In this document: positions 37,295 to 46,061 of the stretch, piece by piece
Layout of the letters: the number at the start of each line of letters is the position of its first letter
How positions within the stretch are numbered: the first letter of the stretch is position 1
NCBI RefSeq assembly: GCF_001613245.1
Contig: NZ_BDBZ01000014.1
Span: 1 to 64,000 of the forward strand
DNA: 64,000 bases
Direction: 5' to 3'
DNA from: Nocardia speluncae NBRC 108251
GTDB taxonomy: Bacteria; Actinomycetota; Actinomycetes; Mycobacteriales; Mycobacteriaceae
Made by a program: the position numbers and the translations under genes
The notes under the pieces: generated by a model
Database searches by the model: none
What the model was told of the DNA's origin: nothing
The model's input: the letters and a program-made list of their open reading frames with translations, nothing else

Positions 37295-37472
37295 ACCCCG
37301 CGAGGGTCAGGACCGCTCGAACCATTGTCCGGGTCGAACCTGTGGCTCGACCCGGACACGAAACGGTTTCGGCAGCACCTCCCGCACCTGCACGTATGTC
37401 ATCCTTGAGAGTCGACATGCACTGAGTAACACCTGACAGGCAAACCGGCCGCAGCGTTCGCCAGGAGGCGTG

Positions 37473-37964
37473 ATGACTACAGGTGGCTTCGACCCGACGT
37501 ACGGCCAGTCCGGCCCCATGCACGGCCGGACGGCCGGGATCGCACCAGGAGGTCTCGGAAAGCGGGCGGTCGCCCGATTCGTCGACTGGATCATCGCCGG
37601 CATCATCGGCGCCGTCTTCTTCTGGCTGCTGGGCGTGGTCGCGGACCTGCCCGACTGGGTGTCGGTGCTCCCGGGCGCGGCCTTCGGCTGGCTGTACTTC
37701 ATTGCCTTCGAAGTCTCCTCGGGTTCGACTCCCGGGAAGAAGCTGGTCGGGTTGCACGTCAACGGGTCGGACGGGGCGCCGAATCCCAGCCTCAAGGATT
37801 CGGCTGTCCGCAACGCGTACATGCTGCTGAACCTGATCCCGTGGATCGGTGGTCTGCTCTGGTTCGTCGCGGCGATCGCCATCGCCTTCACGATCAGCTC
37901 CAGTCCGACGAAACAGGGCTGGCACGACCGTGCCGCCGGTGGCACCCAGGTCATCGACGAATAA
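37473..37964 (+). CDS. RDD-family membrane protein
   Basis: A 163-residue membrane protein with the RDD signature: GKRAVARFVDWIIAGIIGAVFFWLLG (Arg and Asp at the start of TM1), STPGKKLVGLHV (the conserved GK loop), then a TM pair and a C-terminal QGWHDRAAGT-like motif, here KQGWHDRAAGGTQVI. ATG 37473 is preceded by AGGAGG at 37463-37468. RDD proteins are of uncertain function; some are implicated in Na+ or osmolyte handling. Confidence 0.9.
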   Translation: MTTGGFDPTYGQSGPMHGRTAGIAPGGLGKRAVARFVDWIIAGIIGAVFFWLLGVVADLPDWVSVLPGAAFGWLYFIAFEVSSGSTPGKKLVGLHVNGSDGAPNPSLKDSAVRNAYMLLNLIPWIGGLLWFVAAIAIAFTISSSPTKQGWHDRAAGGTQVIDE

Positions 37965-38014
37965 CCACCGGGTCGGTTCTGTACGCAACGAGTGGACGGA
38001 TCACGGGGCCGGCT

Positions 38015-39337
38015 TCAGGATGGCGTGCAGGGCGCCACGCCGGTCACGGATCCGGGCGCGAGCCGCTCCCGCGTCTCCGGTACCGGGCCCCACTGCCCGT
38101 CCTGCCGGTGGTAATTCCAGCCGGTACCCCGGTCGACCAGTGCCGCGATAGCGGTTATCAGCCGTTCGACGTCGTCGGCGCGGGTGCCCAGGCCGATGCT
38201 GGCGCGCAGTGCACCGTCGACACCGAGGCGGTTCAGCAATGGGTGCGCACAGAATCGCCCGTCTCGCACGCCGATGCCGTACTCGGCCGAGAGGTATGCG
38301 GCGACGTGGCCCGGTTCGACGCCGTCGACGGTGAACGCCACGATCCCGACAGTGTCGGTGCTGTCGGGCCAGATGCGCAGGAACCGTACTCCCGGAGTGC
38401 TTTCCAAGCCGTCTCGGAGCCGTGCGGTGAGATACCGCTCGTGTTCGGTGGCATCGGCCTCGTTCAGTGATCCGAGGGTGTCGCACGCGGCGGCCAGTGC
38501 GGCCACACCCAGGACGTTCGGCGAACCGGCCTCGTGCCGCTGCGGGGCCGGCGCCCATTCGACGTCGGTGGTTGTCACCTCGCGGACCGCACCGCCTCCG
38601 GCGAGATAGGGGTCGGCGGTATCGAGCCAGTCCCGGCGGCCGACCAGCACACCGGCCCCGAACGGGGCATACAGTTTGTGTCCGGACAACGCGAGATAGT
38701 CGATTCCGCAGGCGCGCAAATCGATCCGTCGATGTGGGGCCAGTTGGGCCGCATCGACCGCGATACGGGTGCCGAAACGATGGGCGAGTGCGGCCAGCCG
38801 GTCCAGCGGGAGGATCTCTCCGGTGACGTTCGATGCGCCGGTAACAGACAGCAGCGCAGCGGGTTTCGTGGCGAGTTCGTGCACGACCCGGTCAACGGTC
38901 TCCTCGATCGTATCCGCGGCCGGCACCACCCGGCGACCGTTGCGCCGCCACGGCAAGAAGTTGGCGTGATGTTCGATATCGAGCACCACGGTGTCACCCG
39001 GGACGCAGGCTGCCAGCAGATTCAGGGCATCTGTCGTGTTGCGGGTGAATACGACCACCTGGTCGTCGGCGCAGTTCAAGAAACGCGCCACCGACCCTCG
39101 AGCGGATTCGTAGCAGTCGGTCGAGATTCGTGAGGCGTATCCGGCGCCGCGGTGCACGCTGGCGTAATACGGCAGCAGCTCGGCCAGCCGATCGGTGACC
39201 TCGGTCAGTGCGGGAGCACTGGCGGCGTAGTCGAAATTCGCGTAGGTACGAGTTCCGCCCTGCACCAGGGGAACTCGCAGATCACGACCGGAAACGGCGG
39301 TCACGGCAGCACTGTGGTTATCGATGGCGACGGTCAT
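38015..39337 (-). CDS. Class V aminotransferase, cysteine-desulfurase-like (SufS/CsdA group)
   Basis: A 440-residue PLP enzyme. N-terminal YANFDYAASAPAL, VVFTRNTTDALNLLAACV, catalytic-pocket His in DIEHHANFLPWR, Asp in AVDAAQLAPHRRIDL, PLP Lys in LSGHKLYAPFGAGVLVG and the active-site Cys in VRDGRFCAHPLL support sulfur transfer from cysteine. The start at 39337 follows GAGGAG; a longer frame would read through the riboswitch. It is not next to suf or isc genes. Its SAM-IV riboswitch indicates expression falls when S-adenosylmethionine is plentiful, tying it to sulfur supply for methionine or thiolation. Confidence 0.85.
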   Translation of the reverse strand: MTVAIDNHSAAVTAVSGRDLRVPLVQGGTRTYANFDYAASAPALTEVTDRLAELLPYYASVHRGAGYASRISTDCYESARGSVARFLNCADDQVVVFTRNTTDALNLLAACVPGDTVVLDIEHHANFLPWRRNGRRVVPAADTIEETVDRVVHELATKPAALLSVTGASNVTGEILPLDRLAALAHRFGTRIAVDAAQLAPHRRIDLRACGIDYLALSGHKLYAPFGAGVLVGRRDWLDTADPYLAGGGAVREVTTTDVEWAPAPQRHEAGSPNVLGVAALAAACDTLGSLNEADATEHERYLTARLRDGLESTPGVRFLRIWPDSTDTVGIVAFTVDGVEPGHVAAYLSAEYGIGVRDGRFCAHPLLNRLGVDGALRASIGLGTRADDVERLITAIAALVDRGTGWNYHRQDGQWGPVPETRERLAPGSVTGVAPCTPS

Positions 39338-39380
39338 CGGAACACTCCTCGAGGTCAGGGACCCCGGGTAACTAGTGTCG

Positions 39381-39495
39381 GAGTCCGCGCTTGCCGCGCC
39401 CGATCCGGTAGCGGCCAGGTCGTCACCCGGAGCACCCCACCGCGGAGGAGGGTTGCCGACCAGCGAGCCGGGGCTTGACACTGGTACTCATGACC
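39381..39495 (-). promoter_or_regulatory. SAM-IV riboswitch
   Basis: Read on the minus strand, this leader contains the actinobacterial SAM-IV core in order: GGTCATGAG, GTCAAGCCCCGGCTCGCTGG, CGGCAACCCTCC, CGCGGTGGGGTGCTCCGGGT, GACGACC, and the 3' pseudoknot strand GCGGCAAGCGCGGACTC. These match the Mycobacterium SAM-IV sequence as I remember it. The 3' end lies 43 nt before the desulfurase start, leaving room for a switch that masks the GAGGAG ribosome-binding site, so translational control is likely. Confidence 0.88.
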
Positions 39496-39594
39496 TGCGC
39501 CGAGATTGGCAGAGGCTTCCGTGCTTGTCAACCCCCGAGTGCTCGCCGGGCGTTGCGGTCACTCCGATCAATAACATCTGACCTGCGCGGATCG

Positions 39595-39759
39595 GCGTCG
39601 TGCGAATATGTGTCCGCAATGCTCGGTCTCACCCGAGCGGAGCGGTCTCAACGTGTCCTCGACCTACTCGACGAGGTGGGTCCCGGTGCGGAATTCGCCC
39701 GCCGCCGCCCTCACGAACTCTCCGGCGGCCAGAGCCGGCGCGTGGCCATCGCCCGGGCC
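39595..39759 (+). pseudogene. Remnant of an ABC transporter ATPase gene
   Basis: About 55 codons read [20 protein letters not shown] followed by [19 protein letters not shown], the helical segment and LSGGQ signature of oligopeptide/dipeptide-type importer ATPases. Walker A, Walker B and everything else are missing, and flanking codons in the same frame (39475-39858) are unrelated. It is a fragment, probably from deletion of a transporter that once stood next to the riboswitch. Confidence 0.65.
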
Positions 39760-39861
39760 GGGTGCAGGAGCTCGCGTTCGGTCCCTGATCACCCGCCAGG
39801 GTCACGACCGAGATGGTTAACTCGAAAGAGCGGACATCATCGCTCGAATGAGGAGTAGCTC

Positions 39862-40695
39862 GTGGCAGCACAGAAAGATTCGGTGGATCTCCAGCAGAAC
39901 CGAGCCCATAGTGCGCGCATATACGACTACTTCCTCGGCGGCAAGGACAACTACCCTGCCGACCGGGAGGCCGCGGAGAGGATCGAGCAGGCCATTCCCT
40001 CGGTTCGCGGTGTGGCCCGCGGCAATCGGTCGTTCATGGTCCGCGCGGTACGTCATCTCAGCGAGCTGGGTGTGCGCCAATTCCTGGATATCGGCACCGG
40101 GATCCCCACCGAACCGAATCTGCACCAGGTAGCCCAGGAAACGGCGTCGGCCGCCCGGGTTGTCTACGTGGACAACGATCCGATCGTCCTGGCCCACGCC
40201 CGCGCGCTGCTGATCGGGACACCCGACGGCGTCACCCAGTACGTGCACGCCGATCTGACTGCCCCGGAACAGATTCTGTCCGATCCGACGGTGCGCGAAA
40301 CCCTGGACTTGGATGAGCCGGTGGCGTTGAGCCTCATTGCCCTGTGCCATTTCGTTCCCGGCGACCGTATCTACGACATCGTCGATTCGCTACTCGCGCC
40401 GCTGCCGTCGGGATCGTATCTGGTGATGACCCACCTGACCACCGACTTCGACCCGGCCATGGTCGAGGGGACCGTGCAGGCGTACCGGGCGAGCGGGATC
40501 GAGATGGAGGCTCGCGATTACCGCGGAGTCTCCCGTTTCTTCCGTGATCTGGAGGTGCTGGAGCCCGGGATCGTCGCGATCGAAGACTGGTATGCGGGGG
40601 AGAAGCCCCCGCCCCCGGCCGGGGTGACCGAGTTGCCGACCGGCGCGCCCCGCCCACCCGCCGCGGGCTACGCGGCCGTGGGCCGCAAGAAATAG
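39862..40695 (+). CDS. SAM-dependent methyltransferase, DUF574 (Methyltransf_19) family
   Basis: A 277-residue protein with the family opening NRAHSARIYDYFLGGKDNYPADREAAER, the SAM-binding FLDIGTGIPTEPNLHQVAQ, acidic strand end VVYVDNDPIVLAHARALL, and SLIALCHFVPGD. This family is abundant in Streptomyces and Nocardia and its substrates are mostly unknown. GTG 39862 is preceded by AGGAG. The C terminus is Pro-rich and disordered. Confidence 0.92.
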   Translation: MAAQKDSVDLQQNRAHSARIYDYFLGGKDNYPADREAAERIEQAIPSVRGVARGNRSFMVRAVRHLSELGVRQFLDIGTGIPTEPNLHQVAQETASAARVVYVDNDPIVLAHARALLIGTPDGVTQYVHADLTAPEQILSDPTVRETLDLDEPVALSLIALCHFVPGDRIYDIVDSLLAPLPSGSYLVMTHLTTDFDPAMVEGTVQAYRASGIEMEARDYRGVSRFFRDLEVLEPGIVAIEDWYAGEKPPPPAGVTELPTGAPRPPAAGYAAVGRKK

Positions 40696-40714
40696 CCGAC
40701 CCGGGTGGATCAGG

Positions 40715-41704
40715 TCAGCGGTCACCGGCGCTCCAGTACCGGAGCAGCTCCGGTCCGAGTTGCTCGGCGGCCTGCATGGGCAGGGAGTGTGTGGTTTCTG
40801 GCCAGACGGTGACCGGGCTTTTTCCCAGTGCTCGGGCGCGGTCGGCGGCCGCCTGACCGCCGGCCAAGGATTTATCGGCGGCGATGTCGATCCGGACCGG
40901 CATCGCCATCGACTTCCACTCCGCGTCGGTGAAGGTCCGCGGCACCAGGGTGGTCGCCTTGTAATGTCTGGCCCCCTCGTCGACCATCACCGAGACAGGG
41001 GTGCGTTCTCGCACTTCTTCGATCGAGACCCCTCCGATCTGTGCCAGCGCATGGTCCTTCCACGGCTGCGGGACCGGCAGTACCAGTAGCGCTGACCACA
41101 GGTACATCGAGACCGGGAGTCCTGAAAGCACCACCACCGGTTCGAGCAGTGTCAAGGAGGCCACCCGTCCGGGATGGGCGAGTGCGTGGGCGGCGGCGGT
41201 GGCACCGCCGAAAGAGTGCCCCACCATGTGGGCGCGAGCGATGTCGAGACCCGCGAGTGCCTGCTCCACCCATACTGTCCGATCGTCGAACGAGGTGAAA
41301 GGCACCGATTGGGTGGACATTCCGGAATCACCGACCGCGTCCATCGCATAGAGGGTGCGTGTGCCGATCCAGTGGGGCAGGTTCTCGGCCCACATCGGTA
41401 CGCCCGAACGGATTCCGGGCAGGAATACGACCGGCGCCGCACTCTCGCGTCCCTCGGTGGCGGTCCACTCGTACACCCGGACGGTGCCGTGATCGGTGGC
41501 AATGTCGTGGGTGCGCGTCGGTGTGGGCAGCGTCGCCATCGCAGCGTCGTACGCAGCGCGGTAGGACTCGAGCCCTTCCCGGCTCCGCCAGTGACCCACC
41601 GTCGGCTCCGGTGCAACAACCGAGGCGACTTTATCGGCGACGAGCCATGCGGCCACCACCGCGGCCAGGACCTTCAGGATGCTTCGGTTCGGCTTCGCGC
41701 CCAT
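40715..41704 (-). CDS. Membrane-anchored alpha/beta hydrolase
   Basis: A 329-residue protein with an N-terminal helix (ILKVLAAVVAAWLVADKVASVV) likely to anchor or export it, then an alpha/beta hydrolase: VVFLPGIRSGVPMWAENLPHW, nucleophile GHSFGG, and catalytic His in WPETTHSLPMQ. ATG 41704 is chosen for GGAG 5 bp upstream; GTG 41710 is an alternative. Divergent from a TetR gene with paired AATAC boxes in between. Confidence 0.88.
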   Translation of the reverse strand: MGAKPNRSILKVLAAVVAAWLVADKVASVVAPEPTVGHWRSREGLESYRAAYDAAMATLPTPTRTHDIATDHGTVRVYEWTATEGRESAAPVVFLPGIRSGVPMWAENLPHWIGTRTLYAMDAVGDSGMSTQSVPFTSFDDRTVWVEQALAGLDIARAHMVGHSFGGATAAAHALAHPGRVASLTLLEPVVVLSGLPVSMYLWSALLVLPVPQPWKDHALAQIGGVSIEEVRERTPVSVMVDEGARHYKATTLVPRTFTDAEWKSMAMPVRIDIAADKSLAGGQAAADRARALGKSPVTVWPETTHSLPMQAAEQLGPELLRYWSAGDR

Positions 41705-41718
41705 ATCCACTCCAGGAA

Positions 41719-41776
41719 AATACAGTCGTATTTATCGATATTTCCCAGCGTACACCTGGATCAATACGATCGTATT
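41719..41776. promoter_or_regulatory. Paired palindromic TetR operators, AATAC type
   Basis: AATACAGTCGTATT (41719-41732) and the perfect palindrome AATACGATCGTATT (41763-41776) lie 44 bp centre to centre in the 93-bp space between the hydrolase and TetR start codons. Same half-sites and low local GC support binding by the adjacent TetR regulator. Confidence 0.75.
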
Positions 41777-41797
41777 TTCCGTCGCTAGTATGGGGGG

Positions 41798-42364
41798 ATG
41801 AGCAGCACGAACCCCGACGAACGCCGCACCGCGATCATCCGGGCGGTATGGCAGGTGATCGCGGAGCACGGCATGGGTGCGGTATCCATGCGCAACGTGG
41901 CCGCGGCCGCAGGGGTTTCGGTGGGGCAAATCCAATACTGGTTCACCAGTAAGGACGAACTCCTCCGGGCCGGTCTCGAAACGATGGTGTCGGGCGCTGC
42001 GCAACTCCACGACACCGCCACCGAACACGCCGACGACCGCGAAACACTGTGGCAGCTGATCGGACAATCCATCCCCCGCGCGGAGTCGTCCAGCGCTGGA
42101 GTCTCGGTCTTCCACCAATACATCGCCGCCGCCATCAACCACCCGGCCCTGGCCCGCATACTTGCCGACGCGAAAAACGGCGCCGAAAGCGAGGTCGCCC
42201 GATTGCTCGCCGGAATCGCCCCTGAAGTCGCCGACCCGCATATCGCGGCAAGGGCACTGATGGCGACCGCGGACGGACTCACCATGCGAGTCCTCATCGG
42301 CAGCCTTTCGGCAACGGAAGCCGAACGCGCACTACGGCTGGCGGTGGAACGGTTCACCAACTGA
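41798..42364 (+). CDS. TetR-family regulator
   Basis: A 188-residue regulator with HTH in IIRAVWQVIAEHGMGAVSMRNVAAAAGVSVGQIQYWFTSKDELLRAGL; the GQIQYWF recognition helix is typical of the BetI-like TetR_C_6 subgroup. ATG 41798. Expected to repress itself and the divergent membrane hydrolase through the two AATAC palindromes. Confidence 0.92.
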   Translation: MSSTNPDERRTAIIRAVWQVIAEHGMGAVSMRNVAAAAGVSVGQIQYWFTSKDELLRAGLETMVSGAAQLHDTATEHADDRETLWQLIGQSIPRAESSSAGVSVFHQYIAAAINHPALARILADAKNGAESEVARLLAGIAPEVADPHIAARALMATADGLTMRVLIGSLSATEAERALRLAVERFTN

Positions 42365-42520
42365 GCACCGCCACGCTGGAACGGGCCCCGGTGAGCGCAG
42401 GACTCAGCCGAAGAAATTGCCTGCAAATTCCTGATTCAGTGTGTGCAGATTCCTGATCTATGGGATCTGAGCAGGGGATTTCCGATGTGGGCAGTGGACG
42501 AAGAAGTGTAAGGTGCTTGT

Positions 42521-42781
42521 ATGGCCAAACGTAAGATAACGGTGACCGTCGATGAAGAGGTCCTGGCGAAGGCGCGCGAACTGGGCGACGCGCACTTGTC
42601 TGCCGTTGTCAATGCGGCCTTGGCCGAACATGTGGATCGGATGGCACGGCGAGACGCCCTTCGCGATTTACTCGACGGTTGGGAGCAGGCCGTCGGCCCG
42701 GTCGCAGATGACGACGCACACGACGCGGCCGCAGCCTTCGACGAGCTCGAGGGTATCGGGTTCGGTCGGGAGATCGCCTGA
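42521..42781 (+). CDS. VapB-type antitoxin
   Basis: An 86-residue protein opening with a ribbon-helix-helix-like segment (KRKITVTVDEEVLAKARELGDAHLSAVVNAALAEH) followed by an acidic, Ala-rich tail that would wrap the toxin. The stop codon overlaps the toxin start (TGATG), the usual coupling in vapBC operons. A binding site for autoregulation should lie in the low-GC stretch just upstream. Confidence 0.85.
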   Translation: MAKRKITVTVDEEVLAKARELGDAHLSAVVNAALAEHVDRMARRDALRDLLDGWEQAVGPVADDDAHDAAAAFDELEGIGFGREIA

Positions 42782-43215
42782 TGCTGCCGGTTGTCCTCGA
42801 TTCCGCCGGGCTTTCCGCGGCATGTGAGCCGAAGCCACCGAAGCGGGTACAAGCGCTACTCGCGGAGGCGTACCTCCGCGGAAGTGAGGTCCTGGTGCCG
42901 GCCGTTGTCTGTGCCGAGGTATGCCGTGGAGTTCCGCGTACGCGGCAGGTCGAAACGCTGGTGGCTCGCACGCTCCGCGACAGCGCAGCACATCGGCCGG
43001 TGCGGATGGTGCCCACCGATTTCGATCTCGCCCGCCAAGTGGGCGCGATCCTCGACAGCGCGAAGGTCGGCAGCCGCTACCTGGCGGATGCACACGTGGT
43101 CGCGGTGTGCGTTCAACACGGTGGCGGCCTGGTGATCACCTCGGACCCCGATGACATCATGCACCTCGCGGCCGCGGTTCCGGCCGCCCGAATCATCACC
43201 CGCAGCCCGGCCTGA
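42781..43215 (+). CDS. VapC-type PIN-domain toxin
   Basis: A 144-residue PIN nuclease. The acidic residues expected for metal binding are in VVLDSAGLSA, CAEVCRG, DAHVVAVC and TSDPDDI. Family members cleave tRNA or rRNA to arrest growth and are blocked by VapB. It starts inside the antitoxin stop codon. Target RNA cannot be predicted. Confidence 0.88.
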   Translation: MLPVVLDSAGLSAACEPKPPKRVQALLAEAYLRGSEVLVPAVVCAEVCRGVPRTRQVETLVARTLRDSAAHRPVRMVPTDFDLARQVGAILDSAKVGSRYLADAHVVAVCVQHGGGLVITSDPDDIMHLAAAVPAARIITRSPA

Positions 43216-43438
43216 GCACGAGCGCGCTCGTCCGGCGTCGGCCGAGGCTATTTGTGCCAGTGAATTCCGGTATCAGGACCACTTTTCATGACCCGAGTCC
43301 GTTATGGGTGCGATCACCTCGATCACGGTGGCCCCGCCTACCAGGCGGGACCCTTCGAACATGCCAAACCCGCATGCCACGCACAGATAGGCCCGGGCGC
43401 TATCCGACGCGGAGGGGTACGCCGTGTGACGTGGCCGG

Positions 43439-44467
43439 CTAGGCCATCAGCTCGGTGTGGGCGTGCTCCGGCGCCGTCCGGCAGACGTAGAGCTGCTGGT
43501 CGTAGCCGCTACCTATTTGGACCGCAGTGGGGTTGAAGCCGATGAGTGGTTCATGCGCCGGTTCCTCGTGTGGGAGCCAGCTGCTGTCTCTGCCGGCTTC
43601 GGACGTGGCGATGGTCAGCAGGGCATCCATATCGCTGTCGCAGGTAGGGCAGAGCAGGGGACTGGGATCGGTGGCTCCCCAGCTGGGCCAGCCGCCGACT
43701 CTCCAACCGGGAGCGACGGACAACTCGTTGCCGTAGAAATCCGGCGGGTACGACGCGTAGGCGCTGTCCACACCCGTGTCGGCTGCCTGCCACAGGCTCC
43801 AGTCTCCGATCTGCTCCTGGAGTTCCTTGCTCAGCTCCCTGAGGTCGGGGTATTCGGTGACCTGCTCCGGGTTGAGCAGGCACGGCTCGGGCAGGTAGCC
43901 GTCGAACTGCATCGCGGGCGGTTCGGGGGGCGTGGCGAGGATATCGGTGACTGTGGCGGCCGACCACCAGAACAGCGCGGTCTTGGGCATGGCCGGGTGG
44001 TCGAAGGGGCACCACAAGACCTGGAGCAGGTCTGCGCAGTCAGGCGTATGCAGATCGGGCACGTCCCGTGTGTACAGCTGTGCGACCGGCAGCATCGCTA
44101 TGGAACCCTCATATGGGGCGATCGCCGGCTCGAGCGGATACTCCTGCGGGTGGCGGATTCGCTCGAGGGTCTCTCGTTCCTGCGTGGTCAGGGCCCTGCT
44201 GCGCGAGGCGGCACGGATCCGTCGTTCCAGCCGCACGTCTGCTGGGGACAGGGCCGGATTGATTCCGTCCACTACATGGGGTCCGTCGCAGTGCGGCCAC
44301 GGCTCGTCGGCAGGCCAGAGCAGTGGTCCGCCGATAGAACTGTCCTGCGGTGACGGCACCCCGGGGCGGGGGTGCAGCCGGGTCGCCGTCCGTGCCAGCG
44401 GAGCCAGGTGAGGGAAGACGGTGGTGACGTCGAACGGCCGCGGCGGAGTGGTCGGGGTGCTGGTCAT
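43439..44467 (-). CDS. DUF1963-like (YwqG-type) protein
   Basis: A 342-residue soluble protein with SSIGGPLLWPADEPWPHCDGP near the N terminus, a mid-region AMLPVAQLYTRDVPDL and a C-terminal part with paired cysteines (LLCPTCDSD). These features match the DUF1963/YwqG fold found widely in Streptomyces and Nocardia; the function is unknown. ATG 44467 chosen; the frame is open to TTG 44497. CAATAT 7 bp before the ATG could be the -10 of a leaderless transcript. Confidence 0.75.
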   Translation of the reverse strand: MTSTPTTPPRPFDVTTVFPHLAPLARTATRLHPRPGVPSPQDSSIGGPLLWPADEPWPHCDGPHVVDGINPALSPADVRLERRIRAASRSRALTTQERETLERIRHPQEYPLEPAIAPYEGSIAMLPVAQLYTRDVPDLHTPDCADLLQVLWCPFDHPAMPKTALFWWSAATVTDILATPPEPPAMQFDGYLPEPCLLNPEQVTEYPDLRELSKELQEQIGDWSLWQAADTGVDSAYASYPPDFYGNELSVAPGWRVGGWPSWGATDPSPLLCPTCDSDMDALLTIATSEAGRDSSWLPHEEPAHEPLIGFNPTAVQIGSGYDQQLYVCRTAPEHAHTELMA

Positions 44468-44643
44468 AGCCGCGATATTGTCAAATGACTCTGACAACGG
44501 CGGGTCACCGTAGTATCAGCCGAATTCCGGGCATATGACGTATCGGCTGGTCAGAAGGCTGTCAGTTGTGTGCGAGGGAAACTCGAGAAGCCACGGCGGC
44601 GGCAACATGTTTCGGCCACCCACTCGTTAATTAGTGTGGTCAG

Positions 44644-44931
44644 ATGCCGAACAAAGGGCTCCGACGTCGAGTAATCCTCCTCACCGGGACATCGAGTTCC
44701 GGCAAGACCACCCTTGCTCGCGCCATCCAGGACGAGAGCGATACCCCGTTCGTCTACTGGGGCATCGACACCCTGTTCGGCCTGGTGCCGCCGATTTGGG
44801 GCGGCGGGTCCTACAGCCCGCTCAGCCGACGCGGCCACTTCCACACCGTTCACGACCCCGGCTACACCTACGACATGACCATTGACACGACTACAGGAAC
44901 ACCCGCGACCCTGGCCAGAACCATTCTGTGA
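44644..44931 (+). pseudogene. 5' fragment of a chloramphenicol-phosphotransferase-like kinase gene
   Basis: 95 codons. The first 75 or so match the N-terminal half of CPT-family P-loop kinases: VILLTGTSSSGKTTLARAIQ (Walker A), GIDTLFGLVPPIWGGGSY and DPGYTYDMTIDT. The family usually has about 180 residues; the rest, including the lid and second nucleotide-binding region, is absent and the last 12 codons look like run-out sequence. It is probably a remnant left by a deletion or insertion on the right, where a DUF397/Xre pair begins. Confidence 0.6.
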
Positions 44932-44979
44932 CACCAGCACCGTCCGGCCGAACTCGCGGCGCGAATCGACCGATGCGGA

Positions 44980-45171
44980 TCAGCTACCAGTCGAAATTGT
45001 CCGAAGGAACGCATCCCACTCGGCCGGTGCGAAAATGAGGGCGAAGCCGGCGGGGTTCTTCGAATCCCGCACCCCGACCGCGTCGGCTGTATGTGCAACC
45101 TCTACGCACTCGCCACCGTGCTGGCTGTAGCTGCTCTTGAACCAGCTGGCACCCGATAGGTCAGTGCGCAT
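44980..45171 (-). CDS. DUF397 protein
   Basis: A 63-residue protein with the complete DUF397 pattern: WFKSSYSQHGGECVEVAHTADAVGVRDSKNP and FAPAEWDAFL. DUF397 proteins pair with DUF5753 Xre regulators in actinobacteria (the WhiJ/Scr1-type arrangement) and influence development or act like toxin-antitoxin partners. It starts 2 bp after the stop of the adjacent Xre gene. Confidence 0.92.
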   Translation of the reverse strand: MRTDLSGASWFKSSYSQHGGECVEVAHTADAVGVRDSKNPAGFALIFAPAEWDAFLRTISTGS

Positions 45172-45173
45172 AT

Positions 45174-46061
45174 TTACCGCTCCCTTGCTAACTCTCTCAG
45201 CGCTTGCCGGCTGTCCGGCCCGGCAATCGCCTTACCTCTGATGAGATCGTACGTCCGAAGAAACCTCGCTACGTCGTCGCGATCCTCGATATACATGTTG
45301 CCGACGATCCCTTCCAGGAAGACCACGGGCGGCTCTACGGGCTCGCCCGGCGCTGATTCGCCGAACATGAGGACAACAAACGGTGGCATGGAAATGCCAC
45401 CTGGGAATCCTGCGGCAAATGGCAGGATGGCCAGCTCGATGTTGTCTCGAGTGGACATATCGGCCAGATGCCGAAGCTGCACGGCCATGACACCGCGCCC
45501 GCCCGCCGCTCTCCGGAGGGCCGCCTCTCCGACCACCACATCCAGCGTGACCGGCTGTGTACGCCGGGTGATTATCTTCTGGCGCTGCATCTTCAGCTGG
45601 ATACGTCCGGCCTGCTGTTCGGGATCGTCGTCCGGGCCCTGTTCGTGCGCCAGCGCTCGGTCGTAGTCCGCGGTCTGTAACAGGCCAGGCACCAACTCGG
45701 GTTGATAGGAAAGAATTTTCGTGGCCGCCGCTTCCAGCCCTACGTAGACATCGAAATCCTTCGGGATCAGATCACCGTACTGGTGCCACCAATTTTTGAC
45801 GTTCGCCTGCTTGGCCAGTCCGACCAAGGCTGCTATCAGATCGTCCGGAACTCCATACAGGTCGCAAGCAGCCTGGATGTCTCGCGTCTTGATCCGTGAG
45901 TTTTCCCCCTTCTCGAGTCTCCCGAGGCTGGTCGCCCCCATCTCCAGTAGCTGCGCGGCCTTGGCCTGGGTGTAGCCGGCTTGAGTTCGCCACTCCAGCA
46001 GGTGCCTTCCTAGTTGGCGCCGGGGCAGCGTTGATCCGGTACCGCCGAGGTTTTGAGGCAT
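45174..46061 (-). CDS. Xre-type regulator with DUF5753 domain
   Basis: A 295-residue protein: N-terminal HTH_31 (GRHLLEWRTQAGYTQAKAAQLLEMGATSLGRLEKGE), then the DUF5753 domain with YQPELVPGLLQTADYDRAL, DVVVGEAALRR, and LPFAAGFPGGISMPPFVVL. This is the DNA-binding partner of the downstream DUF397 protein. Strong ribosome-binding site GGAGG 7 bp before ATG 46061. Confidence 0.93.
   Translation of the reverse strand: MPQNLGGTGSTLPRRQLGRHLLEWRTQAGYTQAKAAQLLEMGATSLGRLEKGENSRIKTRDIQAACDLYGVPDDLIAALVGLAKQANVKNWWHQYGDLIPKDFDVYVGLEAAATKILSYQPELVPGLLQTADYDRALAHEQGPDDDPEQQAGRIQLKMQRQKIITRRTQPVTLDVVVGEAALRRAAGGRGVMAVQLRHLADMSTRDNIELAILPFAAGFPGGISMPPFVVLMFGESAPGEPVEPPVVFLEGIVGNMYIEDRDDVARFLRTYDLIRGKAIAGPDSRQALRELARER

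Noticed and set aside
43216..43438. Short frames between vapC and the DUF1963-like gene
   Set aside because: Two overlapping frames of about 60-80 codons run into the convergent gene antisense; Cys/His content was suggestive, but no family or ribosome-binding site supports them.
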